Shown: positions 1 through 6,493 of the stretch, one piece after another
Layout: every line of letters starts with the position of its first letter
Position numbering within the stretch: position 1 is the stretch's first letter
Assembly: GCA_035460965.1 (NCBI GenBank)
Contig: DATHWB010000166.1
Coordinates: forward strand, 1 to 16,286
Direction: 5' to 3'
Source: DATHWB01 sp035460965
GTDB lineage: Bacteria > Actinomycetota > Acidimicrobiia > Spongiisociales > ZC4RG35
DNA length: 16,286 nt
Translations under genes and position numbers: made by a program
The notes under the pieces: generated by a model
Database searches by the model: none
Seen by the model: the letters and a program-made list of their open reading frames with translations, nothing else
What the model was told of the DNA's origin: nothing

Positions 1-150
1 ATCGGCAGTGGCGACCTGGGCAACATCCAGGTCCCGCAACACCTTCAAACGGAGAGCCTCCAGCCGGGACATCGCCGCGGTCAGGCGGGCGAAGTCCTGT
101 TCCAACCGATCAACAGCGACACCGTTCTCGAAGATCCCGTGATCGAACAT
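1..150 (-). CDS. DUF222/HNH-endonuclease-type protein, N-terminal fragment (runs off left edge)
   Basis: The reverse strand from 150 down to 1 is open for exactly 50 codons and begins MFDHGIFENGVAVDRLEQDF, followed by a charged helical stretch ending LRDLDVAQVATAD. Starts of this kind, an amphipathic helix leading into a Leu-Arg-x-Leu-Asp segment, are typical of actinobacterial DUF222 proteins, which usually carry a C-terminal HNH nuclease domain and occur in many copies per genome (for example the REP13E12 family of mycobacteria). The HNH part lies outside the window, so nuclease function is inferred from the family only. There is no clear Shine-Dalgarno; a -10-like box 6 bases upstream suggests a leaderless message. 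It could also be another helical protein, because only 50 residues are visible. Confidence 0.6.
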   Translation of the reverse strand, partial: MFDHGIFENGVAVDRLEQDFARLTAAMSRLEALRLKVLRDLDVAQVATAD

Positions 151-156
151 GGAGCC

Positions 157-162
157 AACCTA
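157..162 (-). promoter_or_regulatory. Candidate -10 box (TAGGTT) for the DUF222-type gene
   Basis: On the minus strand TAGGTT fits the TAnnnT -10 pattern and lies 6 bases before the ATG at 150. A transcript starting about 7 bases downstream of it would begin at the start codon. No good -35 hexamer is visible. Confidence 0.4.
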
Positions 163-216
163 CCGGCAGGGTACGACAGAAAACCGAACATCAGTTCGAT
201 CCGCGCTGTTCCTCGA

Positions 217-1968
217 TCACGGCTCCCAGAGGTCGAGCATCACCCGTTCGATCCGACCGGCGTCGTCGAGGAAGACCGACACCGCATACCACTCGAGGCA
301 CGAGGTGACTCCGGCGGGCTCGATCGTCAGCCGGCGTGCCGATGCCCACGGGATTTCCAGCGGAGGGCTGGCGCAGTGCGGCCGCGGACCGACCGAGGTG
401 ACGGTGATGCCGGCCTCCCCGCGGAGAGGGCCGAGGACGTCGAACGGCCCGACGTACCCGTTCCATTCCTCCACGTCGATCTCCCAGCCAGTGGGACTCG
501 CCGGATCGAGCTCGCCCTCGTGGTCGATGCCCAGCGCCAGCACGACTGTCTCCGCCCACGGGGGTACGTTGCCGGCACCGCCAGCGAAGGCACGCAGGGC
601 GTCGGTCAGCGCCAGGTCGTCCGCCGTCACCGCTATCTCAGGTGAGTGAGCCGGGACCTCGAACGGGACGTCGTACTCGATCGCCTCCTCGCCTCCCTCC
701 ATGACGAGGGTGAGGAGGTGGGAACCCGGCTGCAGCCCGCTGGCCCGGAACTGGAACAGCCCCCACGCCTCGGTCCAGTCGGTGGTCATCACGTAGGGCG
801 GGACGGTGGCGGCGGGCGTCGGTCCCCCGCTCTCGTCCAGGATCGTGGTGCCGATCGTCGCCTCGAACGGGCGCGCCAGGCCCCACACCTCGACGGTTCC
901 GCCCGGTCCGACGACCGGCTCACCCAGCACGTGAATGCCGTTGCCCGCATAGTGCGGCGTGCCGTACGGGGTGACGTCGATGACCAGCTCGCCGGTGTCG
1001 GCGACCGTGACCGACGTCGTACCCGGGATCGTCACGAAGATCGCCAGCGACCCGTCGGACCAGCGTCCGACCAGGGCCACACTCGACTCATGGGTACCGG
1101 ACTGGGGGTCCCAGGCGTAGGGGACGCCCTCGAGCACGAAGGCCGTCGTCCCGTTGAGCTGGTAGCGGGCGAGGGCGGGAGTGCCGGCGGGCCTCATGTC
1201 CGTGGTGATCCCGTCGATCGGCCAGTAGCCCGTGTCGAAGTCCTGCCCGAACGTCACCACCGTGCGGATGCACCCGCCCAGACCGAACTGCCGAATCGAA
1301 TACACGTGGTCCGGGGAGGCTCCGGACGGTTCCGGCATCGGTCCGATGTCGTGCAGGCAGGGCGGTAGGTCGGGCAACGAGGGGTCGTACTCCTCGATGA
1401 AGGACGCATTCACCCATCCGGTCAGCCGGATACCGTCGAGTTCGCCACCGTCGATGACGCGCGTCGGGTCGAGCAGCTCGATCTCGTGCCACTCGCTTCC
1501 GTCGTCGAGCGCCGCGATCGGTCCGGTGCGACGGATGCCTCGGTAGTCGGGCGGGAGCACCGCAACCAACGGGGCGGCGGCGCCGGGTTCCACCCTGACG
1601 TTGAGGATGTCGTCGGAGGCGACACCCACGACGCGATGCGTCGGATGGTCCGCCGAGGTCTCGACGGGGGGCATCGTCGTGGTCACCGCTCCGTCGACCG
1701 TCGTCGTGGTCGACTCGGGGGCGAGGGTGGTCTGGTCGGGGGGAGTGGTGGCGATCACCGTGTCGTCGGTGTCGGGACCCGTGAACAGTCCGGCGAGTGC
1801 GACCACGCCGATCACGGCCATCACCGCCACCGCCCCGGCGAGCGCAGGTACCCACGCCCGGTGCTCGACGCGGCGCGGGATCCGCTGGAGCGAGTACCGC
1901 GGATCGACCCGTTGCGTGCGCTGCTCCAAGTCCTCGAATGCCTGCCTGAGGCGATCGTCGGAGTTCAT
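217..1968 (-). CDS. Single-pass membrane protein with SH3-like and Gmad2-like domains, sigma-factor partner
   Basis: This 583-residue protein has a short cytoplasmic N terminus (1-38), one membrane helix (about 39-63, WVPALAGAVAVMAVIGVVAL), a Thr/Pro-rich linker (about 70-105), an SH3-like segment (about 112-195, with ILNVRVEPGA and a closing GWVNASFIEE), a middle region with four Cys between about 204 and 233, a Gmad2/immunoglobulin-like domain (about 345-438, GNGIHVLGEPV to EYDVPFEV) and a C-terminal region with two more Cys. Its start ATG overlaps the stop of the ECF sigma gene by 4 bp, so it is probably an anti-sigma or sensor partner that reads the cell envelope. The N terminus has no Cys, so the common zinc anti-sigma motif is absent. 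An upstream in-frame extension exists but lies inside the sigma gene, and the 4-bp overlap favours this start. The domain names are read by eye; function is inferred from position. Confidence 0.75.
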   Translation of the reverse strand: MNSDDRLRQAFEDLEQRTQRVDPRYSLQRIPRRVEHRAWVPALAGAVAVMAVIGVVALAGLFTGPDTDDTVIATTPPDQTTLAPESTTTTVDGAVTTTMPPVETSADHPTHRVVGVASDDILNVRVEPGAAAPLVAVLPPDYRGIRRTGPIAALDDGSEWHEIELLDPTRVIDGGELDGIRLTGWVNASFIEEYDPSLPDLPPCLHDIGPMPEPSGASPDHVYSIRQFGLGGCIRTVVTFGQDFDTGYWPIDGITTDMRPAGTPALARYQLNGTTAFVLEGVPYAWDPQSGTHESSVALVGRWSDGSLAIFVTIPGTTSVTVADTGELVIDVTPYGTPHYAGNGIHVLGEPVVGPGGTVEVWGLARPFEATIGTTILDESGGPTPAATVPPYVMTTDWTEAWGLFQFRASGLQPGSHLLTLVMEGGEEAIEYDVPFEVPAHSPEIAVTADDLALTDALRAFAGGAGNVPPWAETVVLALGIDHEGELDPASPTGWEIDVEEWNGYVGPFDVLGPLRGEAGITVTSVGPRPHCASPPLEIPWASARRLTIEPAGVTSCLEWYAVSVFLDDAGRIERVMLDLWEP

Positions 1969-2444
1969 CGTTCGTGTCCTTCCAGAAGCGTGGCGAGGGT
2001 GGCGCGAGCCCGATGGAGATGGACCCGCGCGGTTGCGGCGGTACAGCCGAGGATGTCGGCGATCTCGTCTACCGGCCGGTCCTCGAGGTAGTGGAGGGCG
2101 ACGGCGGCCCTCTGTTTCGGAGGAAGCGACGCGACGGCTCGCCACACCTCCTCCTGCGGTTCCGGCGGAGGCGGAAGGCTGTGTTGAGTGCCGAGTCGCT
2201 CCCTTCCCCGCTCGGCCACGATGTCCCGCTTCCGCCGCGAGGTGGCGAGGTTGATCGTCACTCGGCGAGCGAACGCCCCCGGCTTGTCATAGCCGGACAC
2301 CCTGTCCCAGCGCCGGTAGACACGGGTCATCGCCTCCTGCGCCAGGTCCTCTGCCATCAGATGGCTCCCCGCCACGGCCGCCGCCAACGCCACCATTGGC
2401 CGAAACTCGCGCAGGTAGAAGTCGTCGAACGAGGTCTCGGTCAT
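1965..2444 (-). CDS. ECF RNA polymerase sigma factor, SigE-like family
   Basis: The 159-residue product has the two-domain layout of ECF sigma factors. Region 2 (about 8-75) includes AEDLAQEAMTRVYRRWDRV and the core-binding and -10-reading helices. Region 4 (about 98-150) includes LPPKQRAAVALHYLEDRPV followed by the helix-turn-helix VDEIADILGCTAATARVHLH. Length and pattern match the actinobacterial SigE-like group, which directs transcription of envelope or stress regulons. The stop overlaps the start of the membrane protein by 4 bp (ATGA), the usual sigma/regulator pairing. The ATG at 2444 has only a weak GTGAG upstream; a GTG three codons earlier is an alternative. The frame stays open upstream to 2747 through the repeat module, but that part reads as low-complexity Arg/Gly/Pro and is not taken as coding. 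Confidence 0.9.
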   Translation of the reverse strand: MTETSFDDFYLREFRPMVALAAAVAGSHLMAEDLAQEAMTRVYRRWDRVSGYDKPGAFARRVTINLATSRRKRDIVAERGRERLGTQHSLPPPPEPQEEVWRAVASLPPKQRAAVALHYLEDRPVDEIADILGCTAATARVHLHRARATLATLLEGHER

Positions 2445-2505
2445 CAGGCTCACTCTGATCGATGCGTCCACATCATCCACACCCCGAACCCCACCGCGAG
2501 GTTTA

Positions 2506-2711
2506 CAGCTTGATTGTGCAGGGGGCGCGAGCCCCCCGGCACCCCCCAGCGCTTGATCCCTGCGGGATCGTCGCATTTCGCGTCTTGGGGTCTTCCACGG
2601 GTTTGTCCCCCTCGCGACGCCGGAGGCGTCGTGTTGGGGGGACCGGCCCGGCAAGGCCGGGCCGAGGGGGGCAGTGAGCGAAGCGAACTCGTGGACCAGC
2701 TTGATTGTGCA
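2506..2711. repeat. Hairpin-rich module flanked by 15-bp direct repeats
   Basis: The exact 15-mer CAGCTTGATTGTGCA occurs at 2506-2520 and again at 2697-2711, 191 bp apart. Between the copies lie four strong hairpins: GGGGGC/GCGA/GCCCCC at 2521-2536 with a GNRA-type loop; GATCCC/TGC/GGGATC at 2555-2569; a two-tier stem at 2605-2643 with outer GTCCCCC/GGGGGAC and inner CGACGCC/GGCGTCG; and a perfect 9-bp stem with AAG loop at 2644-2664. No transposase or integrase is nearby. It could be a non-autonomous repeat or MITE-like insertion, the remnant of a 191-bp tandem unit, or a structured RNA or terminator cluster. Which of these holds cannot be decided from one copy. Confidence 0.65.
2605..2664. 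terminator. Pair of strong GC hairpins, possible bidirectional terminator
   Basis: A two-tier stem (2605-2643) directly abuts a perfect 9-bp stem (2644-2664). Neither is followed by a T-run, so classical intrinsic termination is not supported. The pair could still insulate the divergent transcription units on either side. The call is tentative and overlaps the repeat module. Confidence 0.25.
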
Positions 2712-2728
2712 CGGCCTATCGTCAAACC

Positions 2729-2757
2729 TTGACAAAACTACGAGCATTAGTCATAAT
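2729..2757 (+). promoter_or_regulatory. Near-consensus housekeeping promoter of the hydrolase operon
   Basis: TTGACA at 2729-2734 and CATAAT at 2752-2757 are separated by exactly 17 bp, in a conspicuously AT-rich island. The expected start site, about 7 bases after the -10, is position 2764, the A of the hydrolase ATG, which predicts a leaderless mRNA. Confidence 0.75.
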
Positions 2758-2765
2758 ACGAGCAT
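2739..2765 (+). promoter_or_regulatory. 9-bp direct repeat bracketing the -10, candidate operator
   Basis: TACGAGCAT occurs at 2739-2747 and 2757-2765, 18 bp apart, one copy in the spacer and one across the start site. CTACG (2738-2742) and CGTAG (2767-2771) also form an inverted pair around the block. The TetR-family protein of the same operon is the obvious candidate ligand. TetR operators are usually palindromes, so this is only a suggestion. Confidence 0.35.
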
Positions 2766-3561
2766 GCGTAGCACACACACTTCCACGTCCCTCGCCTTCG
2801 ACGACACCGGCGGTGCCGGTCGCTTGCTCGTCATGCTTCCTGGGGCCGGCGATCTGCGGTCGGAGTATCGGTTCCTCGTCGGGCCGCTCGCCGCAGCCGG
2901 TCATCGAGTCGTCAGTGTCGACTTGCCCGGGCACGGCGACTCGCCGACTGCAGGCGAGTACACCGTCGCGTCCACCGCCTCGGCGATCGGAGACCTGATC
3001 GAGTCACTCGGAGCCGGCCCGGCAGTGATCGTGGCTTGCTCGTTCGCTCCGGCGGCCGCCGTCTGGCTGGCTACAGAACGACCCGAACTGGTCGACGGTG
3101 TGGTGGCGTTGAGTCCCCACTTCCACGCCGATCCGTCGCTCAAGGGGCGGGTCCAGGGTCTGGCCATCCGGATGATGCTGCGTGGCAGTTGGGCGGCGGG
3201 GATCTGGTCCAAGCTCTACGCCGGCTGGTACAAGGCATATCCGCCCGCCGATCTCGACGTCGAGCTCAATCGGATGCGCATCATGCTGGCGGACGCGGGC
3301 CGTCGGAAGGCGGTGCGGGAGACGCTGACGGCTGGGCGGGAAGGCGTGGCGGATCGCATGAAGAATCTGGCGGTTCCCAGCCTCGCCGTCTTCGGAGCCC
3401 TCGACGACCACTTCGACGACCCCGTCGCGGAGGCCGAGCGCATCGCCGGTGAACTCGGAGGGGATAGGTTGATCGTCGAGGGCGCAGGCCACTACCCGCA
3501 CGTCGAGAGGCCTGAACCGGTACTCGACGCGCTGGCCGGCTTCTTCGACGGGCTCGCCTGA
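2764..3561 (+). CDS. Alpha/beta hydrolase family protein
   Basis: The 265-residue protein has the alpha/beta-hydrolase layout: an oxyanion-hole loop LPGAGDLRSEYR (25-36), the strand and turn SVDLPGHGDSP (51-61), a nucleophile elbow around Ser93, a cap region (about 120-195), an acid in VFGALDDHFDD (Asp214 or Asp215) and the catalytic His243 in GAGHYPHVERPE. The elbow reads ACSFA rather than the usual GxSxG, a tolerated but unusual variant. The substrate cannot be told. The start is set by the promoter, whose predicted start site coincides with this ATG, and no Shine-Dalgarno is present; an in-frame ATG at 2674 lies inside the repeat module and is rejected. The stop TGA shares its last base with the ATG of the TetR regulator, so the two are translationally coupled. 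Confidence 0.88.
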   Translation: MRSTHTSTSLAFDDTGGAGRLLVMLPGAGDLRSEYRFLVGPLAAAGHRVVSVDLPGHGDSPTAGEYTVASTASAIGDLIESLGAGPAVIVACSFAPAAAVWLATERPELVDGVVALSPHFHADPSLKGRVQGLAIRMMLRGSWAAGIWSKLYAGWYKAYPPADLDVELNRMRIMLADAGRRKAVRETLTAGREGVADRMKNLAVPSLAVFGALDDHFDDPVAEAERIAGELGGDRLIVEGAGHYPHVERPEPVLDALAGFFDGLA

Positions 3562-4115
3562 TGGCGCGGGCGGGGCTTTCTCCGGACGTCGTCACAGAAG
3601 TCGCCGCCAGGGTCGTCAATCGGGATGGGACCGGGGCGCTCACCCTGGCGCGGGTGGCCGGTGAGCTGGGGGTGCGGCCGCCTTCGCTCTACAACCATGT
3701 CGATGGGCTCGAGGGCTTGGAGCGACTGCTGGCGCTCCGCGGGGTGGAACAGCTCGCTGACGTCTGCCGCTCGGCAGTGATGGGGAGGGCAGGTGCGGAT
3801 GCCCTTCGGGCGCTGGCCGACGCCTACCGGGACTTCGCGCGGGCGCAGCCCGGCGTCTATGCGCTGACGCAGCGGGCGCGACCCGATGATCCCGTGCACG
3901 GCGAGGCATCACAGCGCGTCCTGGAACCGGTGCTGGCGGTGCTCGGGGGCTTCGGTTACTCGGGCGACGACCTCATCCATGCCGCCCGGACGTTGCGGTC
4001 GGCGTTGCATGGCTTCGTGGCGCTGGAGACCGAGGAGGGATTCGGGCTCCAGGTCGACGTCGATTCCAGCTTCCGATGGATGGTCCAAGCCGTGGAGCGA
4101 GGTCTGGCCCATTGA
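3561..4115 (+). CDS. TetR/AcrR-family transcriptional regulator (WHG-type C terminus)
   Basis: The 184-residue protein starts with a three-helix DNA-binding domain (about 5-55) whose helix-turn-helix is LTLARVAGELGVRPPSLYNH; the Leu-Tyr-Asn-His end of the recognition helix is typical of TetR proteins. The remainder (about 75-180), with YRDFARAQPGVYALTQRA and LRSALHGFVALE, resembles the WHG-type ligand-binding domain of the family. Such proteins are homodimeric repressors released by a small molecule. The ATG overlaps the hydrolase stop by one base (TGATG), so it is in the hydrolase operon and may control the promoter at 2729-2757. The ligand is unknown, and autoregulation is inferred. Confidence 0.9.
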   Translation: MARAGLSPDVVTEVAARVVNRDGTGALTLARVAGELGVRPPSLYNHVDGLEGLERLLALRGVEQLADVCRSAVMGRAGADALRALADAYRDFARAQPGVYALTQRARPDDPVHGEASQRVLEPVLAVLGGFGYSGDDLIHAARTLRSALHGFVALETEEGFGLQVDVDSSFRWMVQAVERGLAH

Positions 4116-4151
4116 CGTCGTTTCAGCCTCCGGCGATCGGGCCAAACTGGG

Positions 4152-4742
4152 ATGATGAGACGCATGGGCCACGAACCGAAGCAGACCCTCCACCGATACT
4201 TGGTGATCGGTCGCGACTCGCTCGTCTGGAAGCTGGAAGGCTTGTCCGAGTACGACCAGCGCCGTCCGCTTCTGGCGACAGGGACGAATCTTCTCGGACT
4301 GGTGAAACATGTCGCCAGTGTGGCCCTCGGCTACTTCGGCGACACGTTCGGGAGGCCCCACGGTGAGACCCTCCCCTGGTTCGAGGACGGGGCTGAGCCG
4401 AACGCCGACCTCTGGGTCGGTGAAGACGAGACACCCGAGCAGATCCTCGGACTCTACGAACGGGCATGGGCACACGCCGACGCGACCATCGAGGAGCTCC
4501 CCGTCGACGCCGTGGGCAGGGTGCCTTGGTGGCCGGACGAACGGGCCGAAGTGACGCTCCACACGGTGCTGGTCCACATGGCCACCGAGGTACATCGCCA
4601 CGCCGGCCACGCCGACGCCGTCCGTGAACTGATCGACGGGACGGTGGGCCTGCGCCGCGGCGGCGACAACCTCTGGGTTCCGGACGAAGGCTGGGGGCCG
4701 CACCGGCGCAGACTCGAGACCATCGCCCGGCGATTTCGCTGA
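4152..4742 (+). CDS. DUF664/DinB-family protein
   Basis: The 196-residue product matches the DUF664 branch of the DinB superfamily: LHRYLVIGRDSLVWKLEGLS near the N terminus, then TGTNLLGLVKHVASVALGYF, and a C-terminal helix with HMATEVHRHAGHADAVREL. The three well-spaced His (in LVKH, HMATEVH and HAGH) form the metal site typical of this four-helix fold. In Actinobacteria several members are mycothiol-dependent transferases or isomerases, but the reaction here is unknown. It lies 36 bp after the TetR gene on the same strand and is probably co-transcribed. The start is uncertain: ATGs at 4152, 4155 and 4164 are all in frame and none has a good Shine-Dalgarno; 4164 gives an N terminus of more typical length. 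Confidence 0.85.
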   Translation: MMRRMGHEPKQTLHRYLVIGRDSLVWKLEGLSEYDQRRPLLATGTNLLGLVKHVASVALGYFGDTFGRPHGETLPWFEDGAEPNADLWVGEDETPEQILGLYERAWAHADATIEELPVDAVGRVPWWPDERAEVTLHTVLVHMATEVHRHAGHADAVRELIDGTVGLRRGGDNLWVPDEGWGPHRRRLETIARRFR

Positions 4743-4782
4743 CACGTTCCCGACCACGGGATTCGGTCCAGATCCAGCGTCC

Positions 4783-4788
4783 TAACGT
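4783..4788 (+). promoter_or_regulatory. Candidate -10 box (TAACGT) for the SulP gene
   Basis: TAACGT fits TAnnnT and lies 7 bases before the GTG at 4796, so transcription would begin at or next to the start codon. No Shine-Dalgarno is seen before the GTG and the -35 region is weak. Confidence 0.45.
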
Positions 4789-4795
4789 ACGCCGC

Positions 4796-6493
4796 GTGAA
4801 GCACGTGCAGCGACTGCTGCCGACGGCCGCGGACTTTTCGGCCGGGGCCTTCCGTCACGACTTGCTGGCGGGGATCACCGTCGCCCTCGTCGCCCTTCCG
4901 CTCGCTCTCGGCTTCGGAGTCACCGCCGGTGTCGGCCCGGCGGCAGGCATCACCACGGCGATCGTGGCCGGTTTCGTGGCCGCCCTGCTCGGCGGGTCCA
5001 ACTTCCAGGTGTCGGGGCCGACGGGTGCCATGACGGTGGTGCTCCTCCCGATCGTGGCGATTCACGGCGTGAGTGCCCTCGTCGTCGTCGGCGTCGGAGC
5101 AGGTGTGATCCTCGTCGCACTGTCGCTGCTGAAGGTAGGGCGCTACGTCGCGTTCATACCCTGGCCGGTGATCACCGGTTTCACGACGGGGATCGCGGTG
5201 ATCATCTTCCTCCAGCAATTGCCCGGGCTGCTCGGTGTCGAACAAGGGGAGGGAGAGGCGATCATCCCCGTGACCATCGGGACCGTGTCTCATGCCATCG
5301 ACCGACTCGATGGTGCTGCGGTCGTGGTGACGGTGATCACCGTGACGGCGATGGTGCTGTGGCAGCGCTTTCCCCGGTTCAAGGCGGTGCCCGCCTCGAT
5401 GGTGGCGCTGCTCGTGGGCACCGGGGTCTCGCTTCTCCCGGCTCTCGCCGGCGTACAGCGGGTGGCGGGGATTCCTCGCGGGCTCTCGGCTCCGTCCCTG
5501 GATGGGCTGTCGATGATGCTGAACAGCGACCTGCTGCGGGCGATCGTCGCCGTGGCGGTGCTCGCCGGGCTGGAGAGCCTGCTCTCCGCCGTCGTCGCCG
5601 ACGGGATGACGGTCGGGGAGCGGCACGACCCGGACCGGGAGCTGTTCGGACAAGGTATCGCCAACATCGCCAGCGCCGCGTTCGGGGGGATGCCCGCCAC
5701 GGCGGCACTCGCCCGGACCGCCGTCAACGTTCGGTCCGGAGCGCGGACTCGGGCCGCCGCCATGGTGCACGCGCTGGTGCTGCTCGGAATCGTGCTGTTC
5801 CTGGCCCCGCTCGCCGCCCGCATTCCGCTGGCGGCACTCGCCGGGATCCTGATGGTCGTGGCCGTGCGCATGGTCGAGTTCGACGCCATGCGGGCCATCG
5901 TCCGCTCCACGCGATCGGACGCCTTCGTCCTACTGCTCACGCTGGTCGTCACGGTCGCGTTCGACCTGATCGTGGCCATCGAAGTGGGCATGGTGGCCGC
6001 CGGCATCCTGTTCATCGGGCGAATGAGCCGGATGTTCTCGGTCGACGTCACTCCGTTGGGTGGGGACACGGCGGTGGGTCACGACAGCAACGAGGTGGTG
6101 GAGGCCGAGCAGGCGCTCCTGTCCGAGCACATCGTGGCCTATCGGATCGACGGTCCGATCTTCTTCGGCGCCGCCAGCCGATTCATGGACCAACTGCTCA
6201 AGGTGGACCACGACGTGAAGGCGGTGGTGCTCCGGATGCGTCGGGTTCCGGTCATGGATGCCACCGGGGCGTCGGCATTGGAGACGATGGTTGACCGGTT
6301 GTCCCACCGCGGGGTGTTGGTGCTCATCTCCGGGCTACAGGACCAGCCCCGCACGGTGCTCGAGCGAGCGGGGATACTCGACAAGGTCAGCCGGGGACGG
6401 GACCACCTCTTCGTCACGTCGGAGGAAGCGATCGCCCACGCCCGCCTCCACGTCCAGAACGTCGACCACGTACAGCCCGCCCGCTCAGGCTGA
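4796..6493 (+). CDS. SulP-family anion transporter with C-terminal STAS domain
   Basis: The 565-residue protein is of normal length for bacterial SulP carriers. Hydrophobic helices fill about 20-410. They include the N-terminal LLAGITVALVALPLALGFGV, the conserved VSGPTGAM loop (72-79) of the central substrate site, IPWPVITGFTTG (121-132), and Glu260 in LAGLESLLSA. The STAS domain (about 444-553) carries the VPVMDATGASALE phosphoacceptor-type loop (484-496). SulP proteins move sulfate, bicarbonate, dicarboxylates or other anions across the inner membrane, often with Na+ or H+; the substrate cannot be read from sequence. No carbonic anhydrase gene is adjacent. The GTG start is preceded by TAACGT and fits a leaderless message. 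The 3' end overlaps the convergent MFS gene by 9 bp. Confidence 0.93.
   Translation: MKHVQRLLPTAADFSAGAFRHDLLAGITVALVALPLALGFGVTAGVGPAAGITTAIVAGFVAALLGGSNFQVSGPTGAMTVVLLPIVAIHGVSALVVVGVGAGVILVALSLLKVGRYVAFIPWPVITGFTTGIAVIIFLQQLPGLLGVEQGEGEAIIPVTIGTVSHAIDRLDGAAVVVTVITVTAMVLWQRFPRFKAVPASMVALLVGTGVSLLPALAGVQRVAGIPRGLSAPSLDGLSMMLNSDLLRAIVAVAVLAGLESLLSAVVADGMTVGERHDPDRELFGQGIANIASAAFGGMPATAALARTAVNVRSGARTRAAAMVHALVLLGIVLFLAPLAARIPLAALAGILMVVAVRMVEFDAMRAIVRSTRSDAFVLLLTLVVTVAFDLIVAIEVGMVAAGILFIGRMSRMFSVDVTPLGGDTAVGHDSNEVVEAEQALLSEHIVAYRIDGPIFFGAASRFMDQLLKVDHDVKAVVLRMRRVPVMDATGASALETMVDRLSHRGVLVLISGLQDQPRTVLERAGILDKVSRGRDHLFVTSEEAIAHARLHVQNVDHVQPARSG

Larger units (their letters stand above)
2445..2763. 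other. Gene-free 319-bp intergenic region
   Basis: No credible gene is seen between the sigma factor and the hydrolase. The region contains 61 bp of sigma-gene leader, a module of about 206 bp bounded by 15-bp direct repeats, and an AT-rich promoter segment in front of the hydrolase. Open frames crossing it on both strands give low-complexity, Arg/Gly/Pro-rich peptides typical of GC-rich shadow frames. Confidence 0.7.

Noticed and set aside
2506..2711. The 15-bp direct repeats as phage or integron attachment sites
   Set aside because: No integrase, recombinase or cassette gene is present, and the enclosed segment is too short and non-coding to support that.
2445..2747. N-terminal extension of the sigma factor through the repeat module (frame open to 2747)
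   Set aside because: The extension reads as Arg/Gly/Pro-rich low complexity, runs through hairpins and direct repeats, and region 2 already begins normally after the ATG at 2444.
4454..5770. 438-codon open frame on the minus strand opposite SulP
   Set aside because: His/Arg/Gly/Asp-rich composition with no domain; it is antisense to a clear SulP coding region, as expected in GC-rich DNA.
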